Shown: positions 1-12,990 of the stretch, piece after piece | Layout of the letters: every line of letters begins with the position of its first letter | Numbering within the stretch: position 1 is the stretch's first letter | From: Sinohyriopsis cumingii | Lineage: Eukaryota > Mollusca > Bivalvia > Unionida > Unionidae | Assembly (NCBI GenBank): GCA_028554795.2 | Contig: CM068825.1 | Coordinates: forward strand, 151,316,053 to 151,380,052 | Direction: 5' to 3' | DNA: 64,000 bases | Notes under the pieces: generated by a model | Seen by the model: only the letters and a program-made list of their open reading frames with translations | Told to the model about the DNA's origin: nothing | Databases searched by the model: none | Program-made: the position numbers and the translations under genes

Positions 1-445
1 AGATCAGTTGGATTTCAAAAGTATTACTTCTTTTTTCTCTGGAAATATTTTGAGGAGTACTCACACAGAAATTTTAGAAAGACATTGCTTACAAATTTAA
101 TTTGGATTTCCAACACCGGAGCGTCATTATTTGTATTTCTACAAGGAAATATAGAACAATAACACAGTAAAGATTACAACATACGTCATCGTCTTCATCT
201 TGGACTCGATTCAAACTTGAAATTATTAGAACATTTATTACTAGGACTTTTGCAATTAATTCGTGGATTATTCATAGATTATGTCTGTATTTGATTCTTG
301 AAACCGTAAGGACTTCTCCTTTTTTTTCATTTTTACAGAATTTTTCCAGGGAAACAAACTATTTGTTAAATTTAAAAAAGCTTGTTGTTTTCACTCTTTT
401 TGTGTTACTGTTTATTAGAGCCTAAACACGTAATATATAAATTGG
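1..445 (+). repeat. LTR of a Gmr1-like retrotransposon (5' LTR, start probably outside window)
   Basis: The stretch around 180-440 matches, in reverse complement, the stretch around 4490-4760. Both share the AACATACGTCAT block, the GTGAAAACAACA-like block and GCCTAAAC. The same long non-coding sequence on the outer side of two gag-like regions is what an LTR looks like. The exact LTR ends cannot be fixed: the left end may lie before base 1, and the right end is placed just before the stretch that leads into gag. Confidence 0.65.
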
Positions 446-564
446 GCGCTTGTCCTTGGAATTTTTTATTTTGGCTAAAATATTTGAGAAAACATTGGGT
501 TTTCTAAAATTTTAATTCCCTATGTTTTTGAAATCTTTAGTGAGATTGACAAGCTTGTTCTAAA

Positions 565-1690
565 ATGTCATCAAAAGTGGAAATCTTACTTTAAAATCCT
601 ACCCAGGAACAATTGAATCTTTTCAAAAACGATGATTTGATTCAATTTGCCAAAAAATGCTACCTTTCTGAAGTAAAGGCTTCCTTAACGAAACAAGATA
701 TAAGACATATTTTGGTTCAGTATTTGGTAGAAAAGAATGTTTAGGATAAAAGTGCTTTGGTTTCAGTCAGTAAGTCTGTATCAGACACTGACACAAAAAT
801 GAAGGAATTAGAATTAAAATACAAGATGGAATAGGATAAAAAGAAGAACAAATGCAAATGTAGATGCAATTGAAAAAAGAAAAAGAACAAATTAAATTGG
901 ATAAAGAGAAAGAACAAATAAAATTAGAGAAAGAGAAAGAACAAATGAAATTGGAGAAAGAAAAAGAACAAATGCAATTACAAGCAGAAGAAGAAAAAAG
1001 AAAGACCAATGCAAGAAAAACAAATGCAATTACAATTTGAAAAAGGGGAGAAAGAGACAGGCAAGAGAGAAAGAAAATCAATTGCTGTTATATAAGGATG
1101 AAAGAGAGAAAGAAAGACAAATGCAGTTACAAAAAGAACAAATACAGTTGCAGAAAGAGCAAATACATTTACAGTTGGAGAAAGAGAAGCAAGAGAGGGA
1201 ATATCAATGTAGAATGAAAAGAAATGGAACTTGCAAGCACATCCATAATTCAAATCCAAGTTTAAGTTTTGATCTTGCAAGAATATTAGATTAGTGCCCC
1301 CTTTAATTCATAAAGTTCCTTTTGCACAAAAGACTTCTATTCAACAGTCTTTTGGCAGAAAACTATTTCAGCCTAATGCAAGCCCTTCTAAAACTCAAAC
1401 TGGCACAACTTCTAAAAACGAACCTCGGAGATGCTTGATTCAGAATCCTTACCCCTTTCTACGTGTATCTATTGAAAGAAAAAAGGACAAGTTATTTCTG
1501 GTTGCTACAAATTTAAAAATAGACATCAGAATCAAGACAGACCAATTCCAAATGCTCTTATTTCTAAGAGGTCAATGTCACGGCAATGTATTGAAATCAA
1601 TACATTCGTTGAGTCTAACAAACCCCAGTTTGATTTTATTATGGAGAATTATGAACTATATTCATATCGAAGGGTCCTATATCACTCTTG
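565..1690 (+). pseudogene. gag remnant, K/E/Q-rich coiled coil with decayed zinc knuckle
   Basis: A possible start ATG at 565 opens a frame with several stops. The middle (about 830-1260) is an extended Lys/Glu/Gln-rich repeat that would form a long coiled coil. Near 1450-1510 a reading frame keeps a C-x2-C-x4-H-x4-C-like zinc-knuckle pattern in which one Cys codon is now a stop and the His is changed. Position between the LTR and the protease supports Gag. It is non-functional: several frameshifts and nonsense codons. Confidence 0.6.
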
Positions 1691-2384
1691 GGTGATTCAG
1701 CCAATCCTATCCCTATTAAAATTGTAAGGGACACAGGAGCTTCTCGGAGTATTTTATTGTCAGGTACGTTACCTTTTTCGGATAAGTCTTCTTCTAATGA
1801 CAGTGTTCTTATTCAGGGAGAAGAGTGCGGCTTTGTTTTTGTTCCTCTTCATTGTGTAAATTTGTCATCAGAGTTAGTATCAGGTCCCGTGACAGTCAGA
1901 ACGGTCCTGTTTTACGCGTTGAGGGCATTCATTTATTACTAGGCAACGACCTAGCTGAAAGCCAAGGTTGTGGTTAATCCACGTGTCACTGACAAACCTT
2001 GCTTGGATCAGAAAGTAATTCCAATTGAAGAAGAATTCCCTGATGTATTTACAGCTTGTGCAGTTACCAGAGATATGGCAAAGAAAAGCTCTTGAGAATG
2101 ATGTTGATAAGGAAAGTATTCCTTTTTCTGACACATGGATTGGCCAGGCTTTTGATGAGGACACTTTCACTCCTTGTTTGGATCGATCAGAAGGTATTGA
2201 TCACAGTGATCCTCTTTTAACGACTCATACTCTTTATTCTGATCAGGGTGATAAACAACAATCACTTGTCATTGAACAGGAAAAAGATCATGAGATCTCC
2301 TGTTTGTTTCAGAAGGCCATTAGTGAAACTGAAACTACTGAAGTTCCTGTTCGTTATTTCATAAAAAAAATGGAATTCTTATGA
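1688..2384 (+). pseudogene. retroviral-type aspartic protease and linker (pol fragment)
   Basis: The frame at 1688-1942 contains the aspartic protease signature DTGAS (in VRDTGASRSILL). A later LLGNDLA-like stretch, read across a frameshift near 1910, is typical of the second half of the fold. After another frameshift, 2025-2384 continues with an acidic linker that reaches the integrase. The family cleaves Gag-Pol in the particle. This copy cannot make a full protein because the protease core and the linker are in different frames. Confidence 0.7.
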
Positions 2385-3633
2385 GAAAATGGAGACCTCC
2401 CGAGGTACCTGCTGATGACGAATGGTCGGTGAACTATCAGATTGTATTTCCGAAACCTTACAGACAGGAAATACTTAGTCTGGCCCATGAAACTCAATTG
2501 GCTGGTCATTTAGGGATCAGTAAAACTTATCACAGGATCTTAACTCACTTTTATTGGCCAAAAATCAAGAGTGATGTTGGTAAATACTTTATATCTTGTC
2601 ATACATGTCAAATAGTAGGAAAACCAAATCAGACAATTCCCAAGGCTCATCTACAACCTATTCCTGCCTTTGACGAACCATTCAGTAGAAATATGGTAGA
2701 CTGTGTTGGTCCCTTGCCTAAGACCAAGTCAGGTAACCAATACATGTTGACCATTATGTGTGCGTCAACAAGGTTTCCAGAGGCAATGCCCTTGAGGAAT
2801 ATAAAATCTAAAACAATAGTAACAGTTTTGATAAAGTTATTTACTCAATTTTACCTTCCCAAATCCGTACAGTCTGATCAAGGCTCAAATTTCATGTCTG
2901 GAATTTTCCAGCAAGTTATATACAAATTAGGTGTCCAACAATTAAAATATTCTGCCTATCACCCAGGGGCCAAGAGGCATTAGAAAGATTTCATCAGACT
3001 TTGAAACATATGATTAGATCTTATTGTGTTGATACGGTTAAAGATTGTGATGAAGGAATTCATTTACTATTGTTTGCTGTTAGGGAATCAGTTCAAGAAT
3101 CTTTATGCTTCAGTCCCTTTGAACTGGTTTTTGGACACACTGTGCGTAGACCATTGAAGTTATTGAGAGAGAAACTTCTTTTTAATGAAGATACTAAAAT
3201 TAATGTTCTTGATCATGTTTCTAATTTTAAATACAAGTTGTCACAGGCTGTTGAGGTCGCAAGAGCAAATCTGCACTCTACTCAATCCAAAATGACGTCA
3301 GGATATGATACAAAACCGAAGGGAATGAGCTTTCTGCTTGGTGATAGAGCCCTGGCTCTCTTGCCAATAAAACAAAATCCTCTTCAGGCCAAGTATTATG
3401 GTCCCTACACAGTTGACAGGAAAATAAATGATTTAAATTGCATCACTAATACTCATGGGAGACGTAAACAAAAACAACTCTGTCATATTAACATGCTAAA
3501 AGAGTATATTGAAAGAGATAGCCAGGTTAAACATGCAATTAATTTAGTTGTATCTGTCCCACTCAGTGAAGATTTAAGTGAAGGAATATCATTGATTTCA
3601 ACTGACATTGGAGTGACAAATCTTGGGAATTGA
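2381..3633 (+). pseudogene. Ty3/Gypsy-type integrase, upstream of RT
   Basis: The amino-terminal HHCC zinc finger is visible (HETQLAGH, then C-x2-C in SCHTC). The catalytic core follows with MVDCVGP (first Asp) and QSDQGSNF (second Asp). The region of the catalytic Glu falls at the break near 2983-3000, where the frame shifts. The second part (3001-3633) carries the carboxy-terminal DNA-binding module, including GDRALALLP, YYGPYTV and CHINMLK. Integrase inserts the cDNA into the genome. It lies before the reverse transcriptase, the reverse of the usual Gypsy order. Confidence 0.85.
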
Positions 3634-3636
3634 GAA

Positions 3637-4125
3637 ATTATGAAAGATTTCGACCAGAAACTTTCACATTTGCAACAGCAAGAAAGAAATGAACTTTAAC
3701 AGTTATTATTTGAATATGAGCACTTATTTTCATATGCTCCTACAAGGACAAACAAAATTTTCCATGACGTTGAAATTGTAAATTCTAAACCTGTGAAACA
3801 ACACCCATACAGGATGAACCCTCTCAAACAAGAATACTTGAAAAGGATATTCAGTATTTGCTGGAAAATGATTTTATAGAGCCCATAAAAGTGACTGGAG
3901 TTCACCATCCATACTTGTTCCAAAACCAGATAAAACTTTCCGTATGTGCACTGATTATAGGAAGATGAACAGTGTGACAAAAATAGATTCATTCCCATTA
4001 CCAAGAATCGATGACTGTATTGATAAGATTGGGAAAGCCAAGTATGTCACCAAATTTGACCTTCTGAAAGGATTTTAGCAAATTCCACTAACGGAAAGAG
4101 AAAAGGAAATTACTGCATCTGTTTT
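3637..4125 (+). pseudogene. reverse transcriptase amino-terminal fragment
   Basis: Reading across several frames gives the pre-RT region (PVKQHPYRMNPLK-like) and then RT blocks with VPKPDKTFRMCTDYRKMN and FPLPRIDDCID. An in-frame stop lies at about 4077. The homology stops near 4125, before the catalytic YxDD block, where the sequence switches to an inverted second copy of the same element. The frame is broken several times. Confidence 0.8.
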
Positions 4126-4885
4126 TCACTCTCCTCACTCTCTTTTGGAAACTCCATTTATCTTACCTCCATCTCTTTCTGAAACTGCATTCGTCTTGCT
4201 TCCATCTCTCTTTTCTTTTGTATCTTTTCGATCTGAAACTGAACCTGTTTTATCTCTAATTCCAACATTTTTAGCTGTACTTCCATTTTCAAAATTTTCA
4301 ACCACTTCTAAGTAAAATTCAAAAGAATTCTCTGCTTTATGATATTTTAGAAAAAGCTTGCCGATTTCACTAAACATTTCAAAGACATTGGGGAATTCAA
4401 ATTTCAAAAAACAAAGTTTTCTGAAATATTTTATTCAAAAATTAAAATTATCCTTAGCACGAGAGCCCAATTTCTTATGTCACTTGTTTAGGCTCGAATA
4501 AACAATAACACAGGAAAGAGTGAAAACAACATGCTTTGAAAAATACAACATTTTATTTCCCTGTAAAAATGAAAAAAATATGAACTGACGGTCTTATAGA
4601 ATCAAATCCAAAAATAATCCGAGAATTATCCAAGAATAAATGTTTTGAAGTTCTAATAACAAAATGTTCTACTGATTTCACGTTCGAATCCCGACGAAGA
4701 TTCCAAGATGGAAGACAATGACGTATGTTGCAATATGTAGTGTTGAAGCCTACAATTACTTGTAGAAACAATAATTATCACTCCGGTTTCTGATAGCTGA
4801 ATAATTCTTTTTAAAAACTGTCCTTGTTCCACAATATTACATGAGCACACGTTTTTTTCTCCTGAAAATAACATAATTAATCGTT
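4126..4885 (-). mobile_element. inverted, truncated second copy of the same LTR element (partial gag + LTR)
   Basis: On the minus strand this region repeats the LTR of the first copy (about 4440-4885) and then the gag start (about 4135-4440). The gag part includes a 90-residue open frame at 4135-4407 rich in Lys, Glu, Ser and Asp. The two copies face each other, so the RT of the left copy runs into the gag of the right copy. An inversion or a nested insertion followed by deletion would produce this. Confidence 0.65.
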
Positions 4886-6057
4886 TTGAATTTCAAGTAA
4901 TTTGAAATAACTCCAAACCAAGTAATTTGAAATAACTCCAAACAGCACAACATACAACTAACAGTTTAACAGCCCAGCTTCTACTGAGATTAATTCTCCA
5001 AAACATGGGTTATATGGTTTTTCTAAAACGTAAAAAAGGGTCACTTTATCATCTTCTGAAAGTTTATTGAAGCAAGTACTTGTTACAGATCACGTTTACC
5101 CAGTGCGACCCTGACGAAAACCAATCATTTTTACTCTAAGAAATAAAACATTAAAAAAATTGTTTATATCTTAAAGACAAAGTCCCACCATGACCTTGGA
5201 AAAAACCAATCATTTTAAAATAAAATAGAACCTGTTTACGAACGTTGCTACAAATTCTGAAACAAGGTCAGGATTTAGATCGACACCTGGTGTTTATAAA
5301 CTGACAGTCAAGGTCAAATTATTTTCTAAAAACGTATCATCTGTTAGTGAATAGATTTATCTTACAATATTATGTAATGAAAAATAATTACTGACAAAAA
5401 ATTAAATTGAAATAAATATATATTGAAACAGATAATTAAACCAAATATACATAACACTACAACATACCTGGTTGTTTATGGCTCTATTGTATTCTATGCG
5501 GTAGATTGTTGCTAGGACTGCGCCTGCAGCACTTTTCCCAACGGTGTATACGAAGTTAGTCTACATGTGACTGCACGTTTGCCTACACATCCGGCCCCTG
5601 GATTCTACTTCTAGATGCGCTCAGGGTCAGGAACCACAATGGGGAACATTTTGGTTCAAGAGTTTTTCATCACGTATTTTTATAACCGATTCACTTCATG
5701 TTTAGAATACAAGGTCGCACACTGACCCGATGGATTGTAATACTGTACTACTCCTACCTCCGGGTCATGTCCCTGGATGGGCCCAAAGGGTCGATTTGTA
5801 TGCACATTTGAGCTACAGAACTAATTTAGTCTCCAATGTTGTAATGATCTTACGTTTTCCTATTCACTGTGAATCTGGAAAATGGTTAGATCCCAAACTC
5901 TCCATGTCCCTTATAATGATGGTATTCCTTGGGTTGCGTCCCTTTTTCCTCAGAATGCAGTTGTCCCATGGGATGCTTCCCTGGATGGGACCATGAGGTC
6001 AAGAAGTATGACACCCTTCCTTTAATTGTTTGTTAGTTTTGAAATAACCTCTTACTC

Positions 6058-6303
6058 AGTTTTACCTTAATGATTGAAATGATATATGATCCTATATTTC
6101 CCTTTTTCTCGATACCACTGTTACCTTAATAGTTGCAATAATATAAGATCCCATATTTCCCTTTCTTCCTATACCACTGTTACCTTAATAGTTGCATTAA
6201 TATATGATCCCATATTTCCATTTCTTCCTATACAAATGTTCCTTTAATAGTTGCAATAATATATAATCCCATACTTCCCTTTTTCTCCTATACCACTGTT
6301 ACC
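6058..6303. repeat. ~61-bp tandem repeat, about 4 imperfect copies
   Basis: Each copy contains TTACCTTAATAGTTG, ATATGATCCCATATTTCCC and CTATACCACTG. Copies differ by scattered substitutions and small indels. No coding function is apparent. Confidence 0.85.
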
Positions 6304-7086
6304 GATACGAGTATGTTCCTAGATGGAGTCATGGTTCAAGAAGTGTGGCATTTGCGTTACTATAAATTATTGTTATCAATAAGAAAGAACAACATGTTAA
6401 AAGTATTCACTCGAAACTAGCTTGAACATAAAGCCTCCAAACAAATAAAACTCAGTGTTCTCGTTTGTATCACTCACAAACTTTGCGGACATACTAAATT
6501 TAATTGTGAGTATTGATTTGACAAAACAAAATTTATTCTTGCTTGGATATTCTGATATTCAGAATAATTTAATTTGTGTGATCTTGCTTTCATGGTTACA
6601 TCACAACTACAAATTTCCGCAGTCTCCGATGATGATTTTACATGGGACTGGATATTGTTTCAGAATAACGACTATTGTCAATACATCCGAAAATTATGCA
6701 TACATCATTGCAAAGAGCTAATTTGTCTGGAAACAAATCGGGAATGTAGAATGATCTCACAAGTGAGCCATCTGAATAGTAACCATGTTTAGTAATCATT
6801 TAAAGACATTAATGATGGAGATTTCATGTGCATGCCAGTATACCCTGTAAGCAAGTCCGGAATATCCAACAATTATGTAAGTATCTCTGAACCGGCTGAG
6901 ACATATCTGACACAGGATTTAGAAACGAGCATTTTGAGAAGTACACAAATATTAAATATGCTACTCGTCTATCAGAACATGGTAATGAAATAATGCAAGA
7001 CTAGAAACGAAGAGGTCATGTACTGTAAAACATAATACCTCTCTGATAAATGGAGCTGATCGGGCTTATAAGAAACAATCATGTCA

Positions 7087-7330
7087 TGTCAGTGAATGGG
7101 CATTATATAATACCATACAAAGTGTACAATGTCAATGGGCATTTTATAATACCATACAAAGCCTACAATGTAAATGGGCATTATATAATACCATACAAAG
7201 TGTACAATGTAAATGGGCATTATATAATACCATACAAAGCCTACAATGTAAATGGGCATTATATAATACCATACAAAGCCTACAATGTGAATGGGCATTA
7301 TATAATGCCATACAAAGCGTACAATGTGTA
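7087..7330. repeat. 39-bp minisatellite, 6 copies
   Basis: The unit GGGCATTATATAATACCATA plus an AAGYSTACAATGTAAAT-like remainder repeats six times with few changes. Because 39 is a multiple of three, both strands stay open and give a 13-residue repeat (VNGHYIIPYK...). The open frames are therefore a property of the repeat and are not taken as a gene. Confidence 0.9.
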
Positions 7331-7976
7331 GAGATATATACGCTGTTTCATTGTTATAAACGATATCTATAATATTCTTTGGCATAAATATTAACTTAGA
7401 ATATAAGTGAATTCAGACAAAGACAACTTGGATTATATTACGGTGATTAATTGGAAGACTACCAGTACATCACTACACTTCAGGCTACTGGTACATTAGT
7501 ACATTCAAGATTACAGTCATATAAACGCCTTCAGCGCTGGATCTTGCTTCGAAGACCATTGGAGTTTAATTAGAACTTAATTGATTAGGACTGTGACGTT
7601 TTGGGGTATTGGAGTGGGGTTCTTCCAATATAATTTAATTAAATTATGATGAAGGTTCCACCCTGGCTCGTTAGGTTAGAAAGTTAAATTAGTGATGATG
7701 TAGATTTATAGCTCTGAGCCCCCAGTCAGCAATGCCGACGATTAAATTATAGAGAACACGAAGATGAAATTCAATCAATAACAATTTAATAAATATGATA
7801 ATTTAAAACGATAACTTCCAATCACTCGTCTTTCCCTCGACCAAGTGACAGCCTAATTCATCCCGTGATTTACAGTGTGAGTTCGATTTTCCCCCTGTCC
7901 TTGCATCTACTCATCTATTTCTTCCCGGCTGATTCCTTCCTTCTTTCCGTTCCTCTAACTCCTCCTTTGTCTTCGT

Positions 7977-8103
7977 TTCCCTCTCTACTATCTCCTCCTC
8001 CAATTTCGCTCCCAGACTTCAACTTCTCCTTTCTTCTCCTTTCCCTCTCTATTATCTCCTCCTCCAATTTCGCTCCCAGACTTCAACTTCACCTTTTTCT
8101 CCT
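7977..8103. repeat. ~63-bp tandem duplication in a pyrimidine-rich tract
   Basis: The block with CTCCTCCTCCAATTTCGCTC and CCAGACTTCAACTTC occurs twice in a row. It lies in a long CT-rich stretch. Confidence 0.85.
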
Positions 8104-8758
8104 TTCCTCCGTCTCTCTATCTGAGACTACGGGACCAAACTATAACTGGTCTGTCCCTCAAAGCTTCCTTAATTGAAGCTTTCTACTTAGAATTTCCTGC
8201 TCTAAGATTTTTCCCGCCAATAACGAATGGCTATTCGGAGTTACGCTAACCTCTTCTCTGGGTAATTTCTCTCAGCGAACTAACTTTTTGGGGATTTAAT
8301 TCACAATACTGTAATATTTTTTAAATTTTCACTTTGTATTCAATGAAAATAAAGTATTTGTTGACTTTACAAAAACTGGACTTCACTCATTTCTATTACT
8401 TAGTTTAATACCACATAATTGTAATAGTGTATTGGTACAACGGTCCCCGTACAACACACGAATATTCAACACATCGTACTTCTGAAACATTAGATTTCTT
8501 TTATTGTATTTCCATCTTCCATACTGATGATTCGATTGCAGTTGGCCAAGTAACGAATAGATGTGTTTTTGTTTTATGTATTTTGTAAATGATTCGGAAT
8601 CTTTTAAACATGTAAGAATTGTGTATCATTGTCTTCAACATTTCTTGAAGATGAGACGACTTGAATTCCTTTTCGGAATTCGTTCTGCGAAGCTTAAGTA
8701 TGTCTTTATATGACATGATATTTGTAAATTGGCTTTCTTTCATCTGTCTCTCTGTCTG

Positions 8759-8763
<5 letters not shown>

Positions 8764-8829
<66 letters not shown>
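8764..8829. repeat. (TA)n microsatellite
   Basis: An uninterrupted run of about 33 TA units, preceded by a short TCTG-type repeat. Confidence 0.97.
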
Positions 8830-8833
<4 letters not shown>

Positions 8834-9285
8834 GAAAAGGAAGTATAAAACACCTTACATTCGTTACCGGTTGCCAAAGACAAAACATGTAGGAAAATTC
8901 AAAGAAGCTGCAAATGAACACGCTATCTAAACTTTAAACCTCATTGTACTGCAATAATTAAAATAATTTGAAAAGTAAAATCCATTTCTTTTAAATGTTT
9001 CTCAAGCAAAGAAAACAAATTGTTCGTCACGTCAGTATTTTTCTATGATTTTATGACCTAAACTGTTGAGTACTTCATTTTCAAAGGAAAATCACGAAGA
9101 CTGGATTTGCTTCATCGTAACATTTTATATTTTTTTAATTCAAACACAATAGTTTGAGGATGTCATGTATTGGTGTACACCAAATGGTATCTCATTTTTG
9201 TTTAAATTCATGTAAATACAGAATGACTTGTGTTGCCAGTTATGCGGCCAGTGTCCCAAATCCAACTGAAAGGAGTAGTATTTGC

Positions 9286-9402
9286 TTGTTTATTATTTAT
9301 TTATTTATTTATCTATATTTATTTATTCATTTATTCATCTATCTATTTATTTATTTACTTATTTATTTACTTATTTATTCATTTATTTATTTATTTATTT
9401 AC
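9286..9402. repeat. (TTTA)n tetranucleotide repeat
   Basis: A long imperfect TTTA/TTCA/TCTA run that produces a spurious LFIYLFIY-type open frame. Confidence 0.95.
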
Positions 9403-9603
9403 AGATGACTTAAATTAATGATGTTACAAAAACGTAGCTACAACAAAACCTACCATGTTTTGCAACTGAATTGTATCCGGTGACCCTATCTTTACTATTG
9501 TAACACTTACTGTCTCAATAATGCGTAACACAAAAATGTAGTCATACGGCAAACATCAGTTTCCAGTTGGCGTTATGGACCAGCAAACTCTGGGCCAAGA
9601 ACA

Positions 9604-9604
<1 letters not shown>

Positions 9605-9680
<76 letters not shown>

Positions 9681-9690
9681 GTCTGTCTAT
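9605..9690. repeat. (TA)n microsatellite followed by CTGT/CTAT repeat
   Basis: About 37 TA units followed by a short CTGTCTGTCTATCTAT tract. Confidence 0.97.
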
Positions 9691-10826
9691 CTATCGTTAT
9701 GAACATGAGAAAAAAAATTCAGATATGAGACGCCGCAATTAGTTGGAGAAATCCATGGAAAGCTATAGTCTGCAGAGCGTAGCCACTTTAAATAATAATT
9801 TCCCTGCGTAAACAGTGATTAATGTAAAAATAGAAATAAATTAAATTTACATTTTAAATCCTCACCCATGCTATACACCTCGGAAGGATACCATAGATTA
9901 TCTCATTAAGCCGATTAATATATTTATATTGTAAATATTTTAGTATTTTTTAACCTTAAAGAATATTTCAATGTCTCAAAGTTGTCCAATCCCGAACTAG
10001 CTTTGGAGGTTTAACTTATGCGATAAAAGCAAATCAACTGTGGAAGTGGTGAAACGAATAAAATAAACTAAAGAAAGTAGTGCAAAAACTGTATTATTGC
10101 CTGTTTGTATACAATAATATATGGGATATACAACGAATTTTAGACTTACGAAAAGACAAAGAATAGAAATTTCTCATCTGAACAAAATGGATGTTTTCAA
10201 TCCGATCTGAACTAACTGAAGAGACATAATCATGGATTTGTTATTGAAAGAAGTTGTCTAAAAGAGTTCATTTTTCACCTTATATTAATGAATTATTGAA
10301 ATATATCCTCCATAAAGCCACCCACTACTTGTAGGAAGTCCCGACTTCAAAATGTTGAAACATCTGTATTTTTGGTAGCTGGCATGTACAGTTGGTAAAG
10401 ACAAGTTCTTGCATGCAGTTATTAACGTCTTTCGATTTACCACAAGGGATTTAACTTTTATCGTGCATTCAGCACCGAACACTGGGCAGGTCAAATTTCG
10501 TTTTCAGGAAAATATGTTTGTTTTATAAGCATTTGGAATAAGATATGTTGCCAATGCGGTCATGTTTTGAGGAAATAAATATAGATACGCTATTCAAGTT
10601 TATTTTTTATCATCTAATAACTCTTCTTAGACACAGAATCCGTCAGAATAATATAATAAAGAAAACTGTGTGTGACTAATTTTTCAAATCATCAGTCTTT
10701 CTTTTATAATATACCGTCTCTCTTCTTCCTTTCCTTCCGTCTTGTCATTTAGAAAGCACTTACCAAAAGGTCGGGTAACAGAGATAGGACACACGACAAA
10801 TAAGTCATACTATTTTGCTAAATTAT

Positions 10827-10827
<1 letters not shown>

Positions 10828-10870
<43 letters not shown>

Positions 10871-10872
10871 GA

Positions 10873-10904
<32 letters not shown>

Positions 10905-10905
10905 T
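10828..10905. repeat. inverted (AAT)n / (ATT)n trinucleotide tract
   Basis: A run of AAT units is followed at once by a run of ATT units, so the tract is self-complementary and could form a long hairpin. Confidence 0.95.
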
Positions 10906-12831
10906 CGATTTTTCAAACTCACGCTCGGTTAATGCATTGTAGATATGACGCTTTTGGAGTTGGAAAAATGGGCAACTTTATAATGAGAGCACATTATATG
11001 GACTTAAAAAAATTGATAAAGCATTCCGAGACTGATGTTCTGCCATATTCTTTTGGATAATAGTAGCTTACTATTGGAACGTTCTAAATGAATAAGATCC
11101 AAAGGTACAGATTTAGAATGCTTACCTCAGTGTACCGGTGCCAGAGAACAATTCTATCAGGACAAGAAACAGTCAACTGGCACAATATCTTGTTTAATGA
11201 ATTATATAAAAATTCAGTGATTTAGTCCTTATATAGTTTCTTTCTTTGCTAAGAATTACATCTGGACATTATACATTCAGAATAGAAATGATCGTTTTCC
11301 CAAGACGTTGAGATGATTATTAGGACCACAGATCTGCAATTTCTTATTTCTAAACCTCTCAAGAGAATGGTCATTTATTACAGTCTGCCTGTCGCAGCTG
11401 AAGATAAGGAACACCACGAGAAGACCACGAAACATAATTGACTTTAATAAGTCTGTGTTTAGATAGCAGAACATCGTGCTTGTGATCAATACAGTCTGAG
11501 CAATAAATAAGCAGCATACGAAAGACAACAAAACACTGTGATAAAGATCAAGGATGTAAGCTCTCGTCTTTCGCCGAAGTTGGTTTAATTTTGTTTCATT
11601 TGTGGCTTTCAATGTTATATTTACGAGATCTAAATGCCACTTGAATTAATGTGTGATAAGACTGACTAATTGTGGAAATTGAGATCAATTGTGTTTCTTT
11701 TCATCGTTTATCTGTATATTACTATACCCACGTGGTCATGGTTATGCCTTTATTTTGCTTTCAGTTCCAAATCTGAGAACTTGAAGTTGTTGGGAAATCG
11801 TCATACACAAATGAATGAATGAGATTAAGTGTGAACACAGTTATACGTTATTCACAATCATCCGGTACTTTTATTACAATTTTTATTTCAGAGTTCAATA
11901 TTTTTGAATTAGTTACTGTAGTATGCATTATTTGTGTCTGCCTGGTCGGGGTCTCTAGCAGTCTGAAAATGCATTCTGCTTTATCTATTTTCATGTGGAC
12001 ATTCTAATAGATGTTTCCGAGAAAGTGAAACTATGAGTTTTTTAAGGTCTAATAATACGTCTACCATTTTATTGCACACAGAACTCGCCTAAAATAGCAT
12101 CCTTCGGACAGGGACTTTAATGCTTGCCAGACAGGACAAATGCATTGTCGTTTAAGTGGTTGTCTTGGGTAACATTCAGAGATATATTAATACTAATGGA
12201 ATAACCTGCACTATACTATAGCGAACAAAATCGATTGCCTTTGTAAAGAAAACCAAGCCCTTTTTACAGTATTTGAGGAAGTATAGTTGCTGATTCTTTA
12301 CTACTATGACTTGAAGAGTAGCTTGTATTGCTAAATATTATATTCAAATTATAGGGTGAAAAAAGTCCTATCGAGTGCATTTGATCCAGCAAGGCATCGA
12401 TGTATCAGGGATTGATACAGATAAATGCAATAAACTGACAACAAACAGTGCAAAATTATTTTCTACCAAGTCTACGTGCTTTCGACTCCCATTGAGTATT
12501 TGTCAAAGGCAAACACAAAACAGAGACAGGACAGACAATAAACACAAAAACTTGAAATTACAAAAGTTTACATGACTGTTTCTACTAGAAGAAAACCTTA
12601 AAAACGTTTGATGTTTCGACTTGTTGGCATCACCAGTCAAGTTCATAGTTGTTAACAGTTTTTTGCTAAAACATTCAGTGAATATTTCCTCCTTGATCGA
12701 TGTTTGTTTTTTCCTGCTCTATCGTCAAATCTATACTCGTGATTCCTTCCGTCGAATGAAAGAATCGGTATCTTTGTAAAATAGTATTTCATTCGGTCGA
12801 TAGGTCTTATAAGTCACTATCAACTGAGAAG

Positions 12832-12990
12832 ACTACTTCTCTTGGTGACTTGTGAACAGCTGTATCATAGAAGAAATGTAAAAAATTGATCTCTTGGTGA
12901 TTTGTGAACAGCTGTATCATAGACGAAATGTAAACAAAATGATCTCTTGGTGATTTGTGAACAGCTGTAGTATATAAGAAATGTGATACA
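12832..12990. repeat. ~53-bp tandem repeat, 3 copies
   Basis: The block TCTTGGTGATTTGTGAACAG followed by CTGTATCATAGA recurs at about 12837, 12890 and 12944 with small differences. Confidence 0.85.

Noticed and set aside
767..1280. Minus-strand Phe/Cys/Ser-rich frames that look like membrane proteins
   Set aside because: They are antisense shadows of the Lys/Glu-rich gag coiled coil.
7050..7385. Open frames on both strands giving a 13-residue protein repeat
   Set aside because: The 39-bp repeat keeps all its frames open by length alone. No start context, domain or neighbours support a gene.
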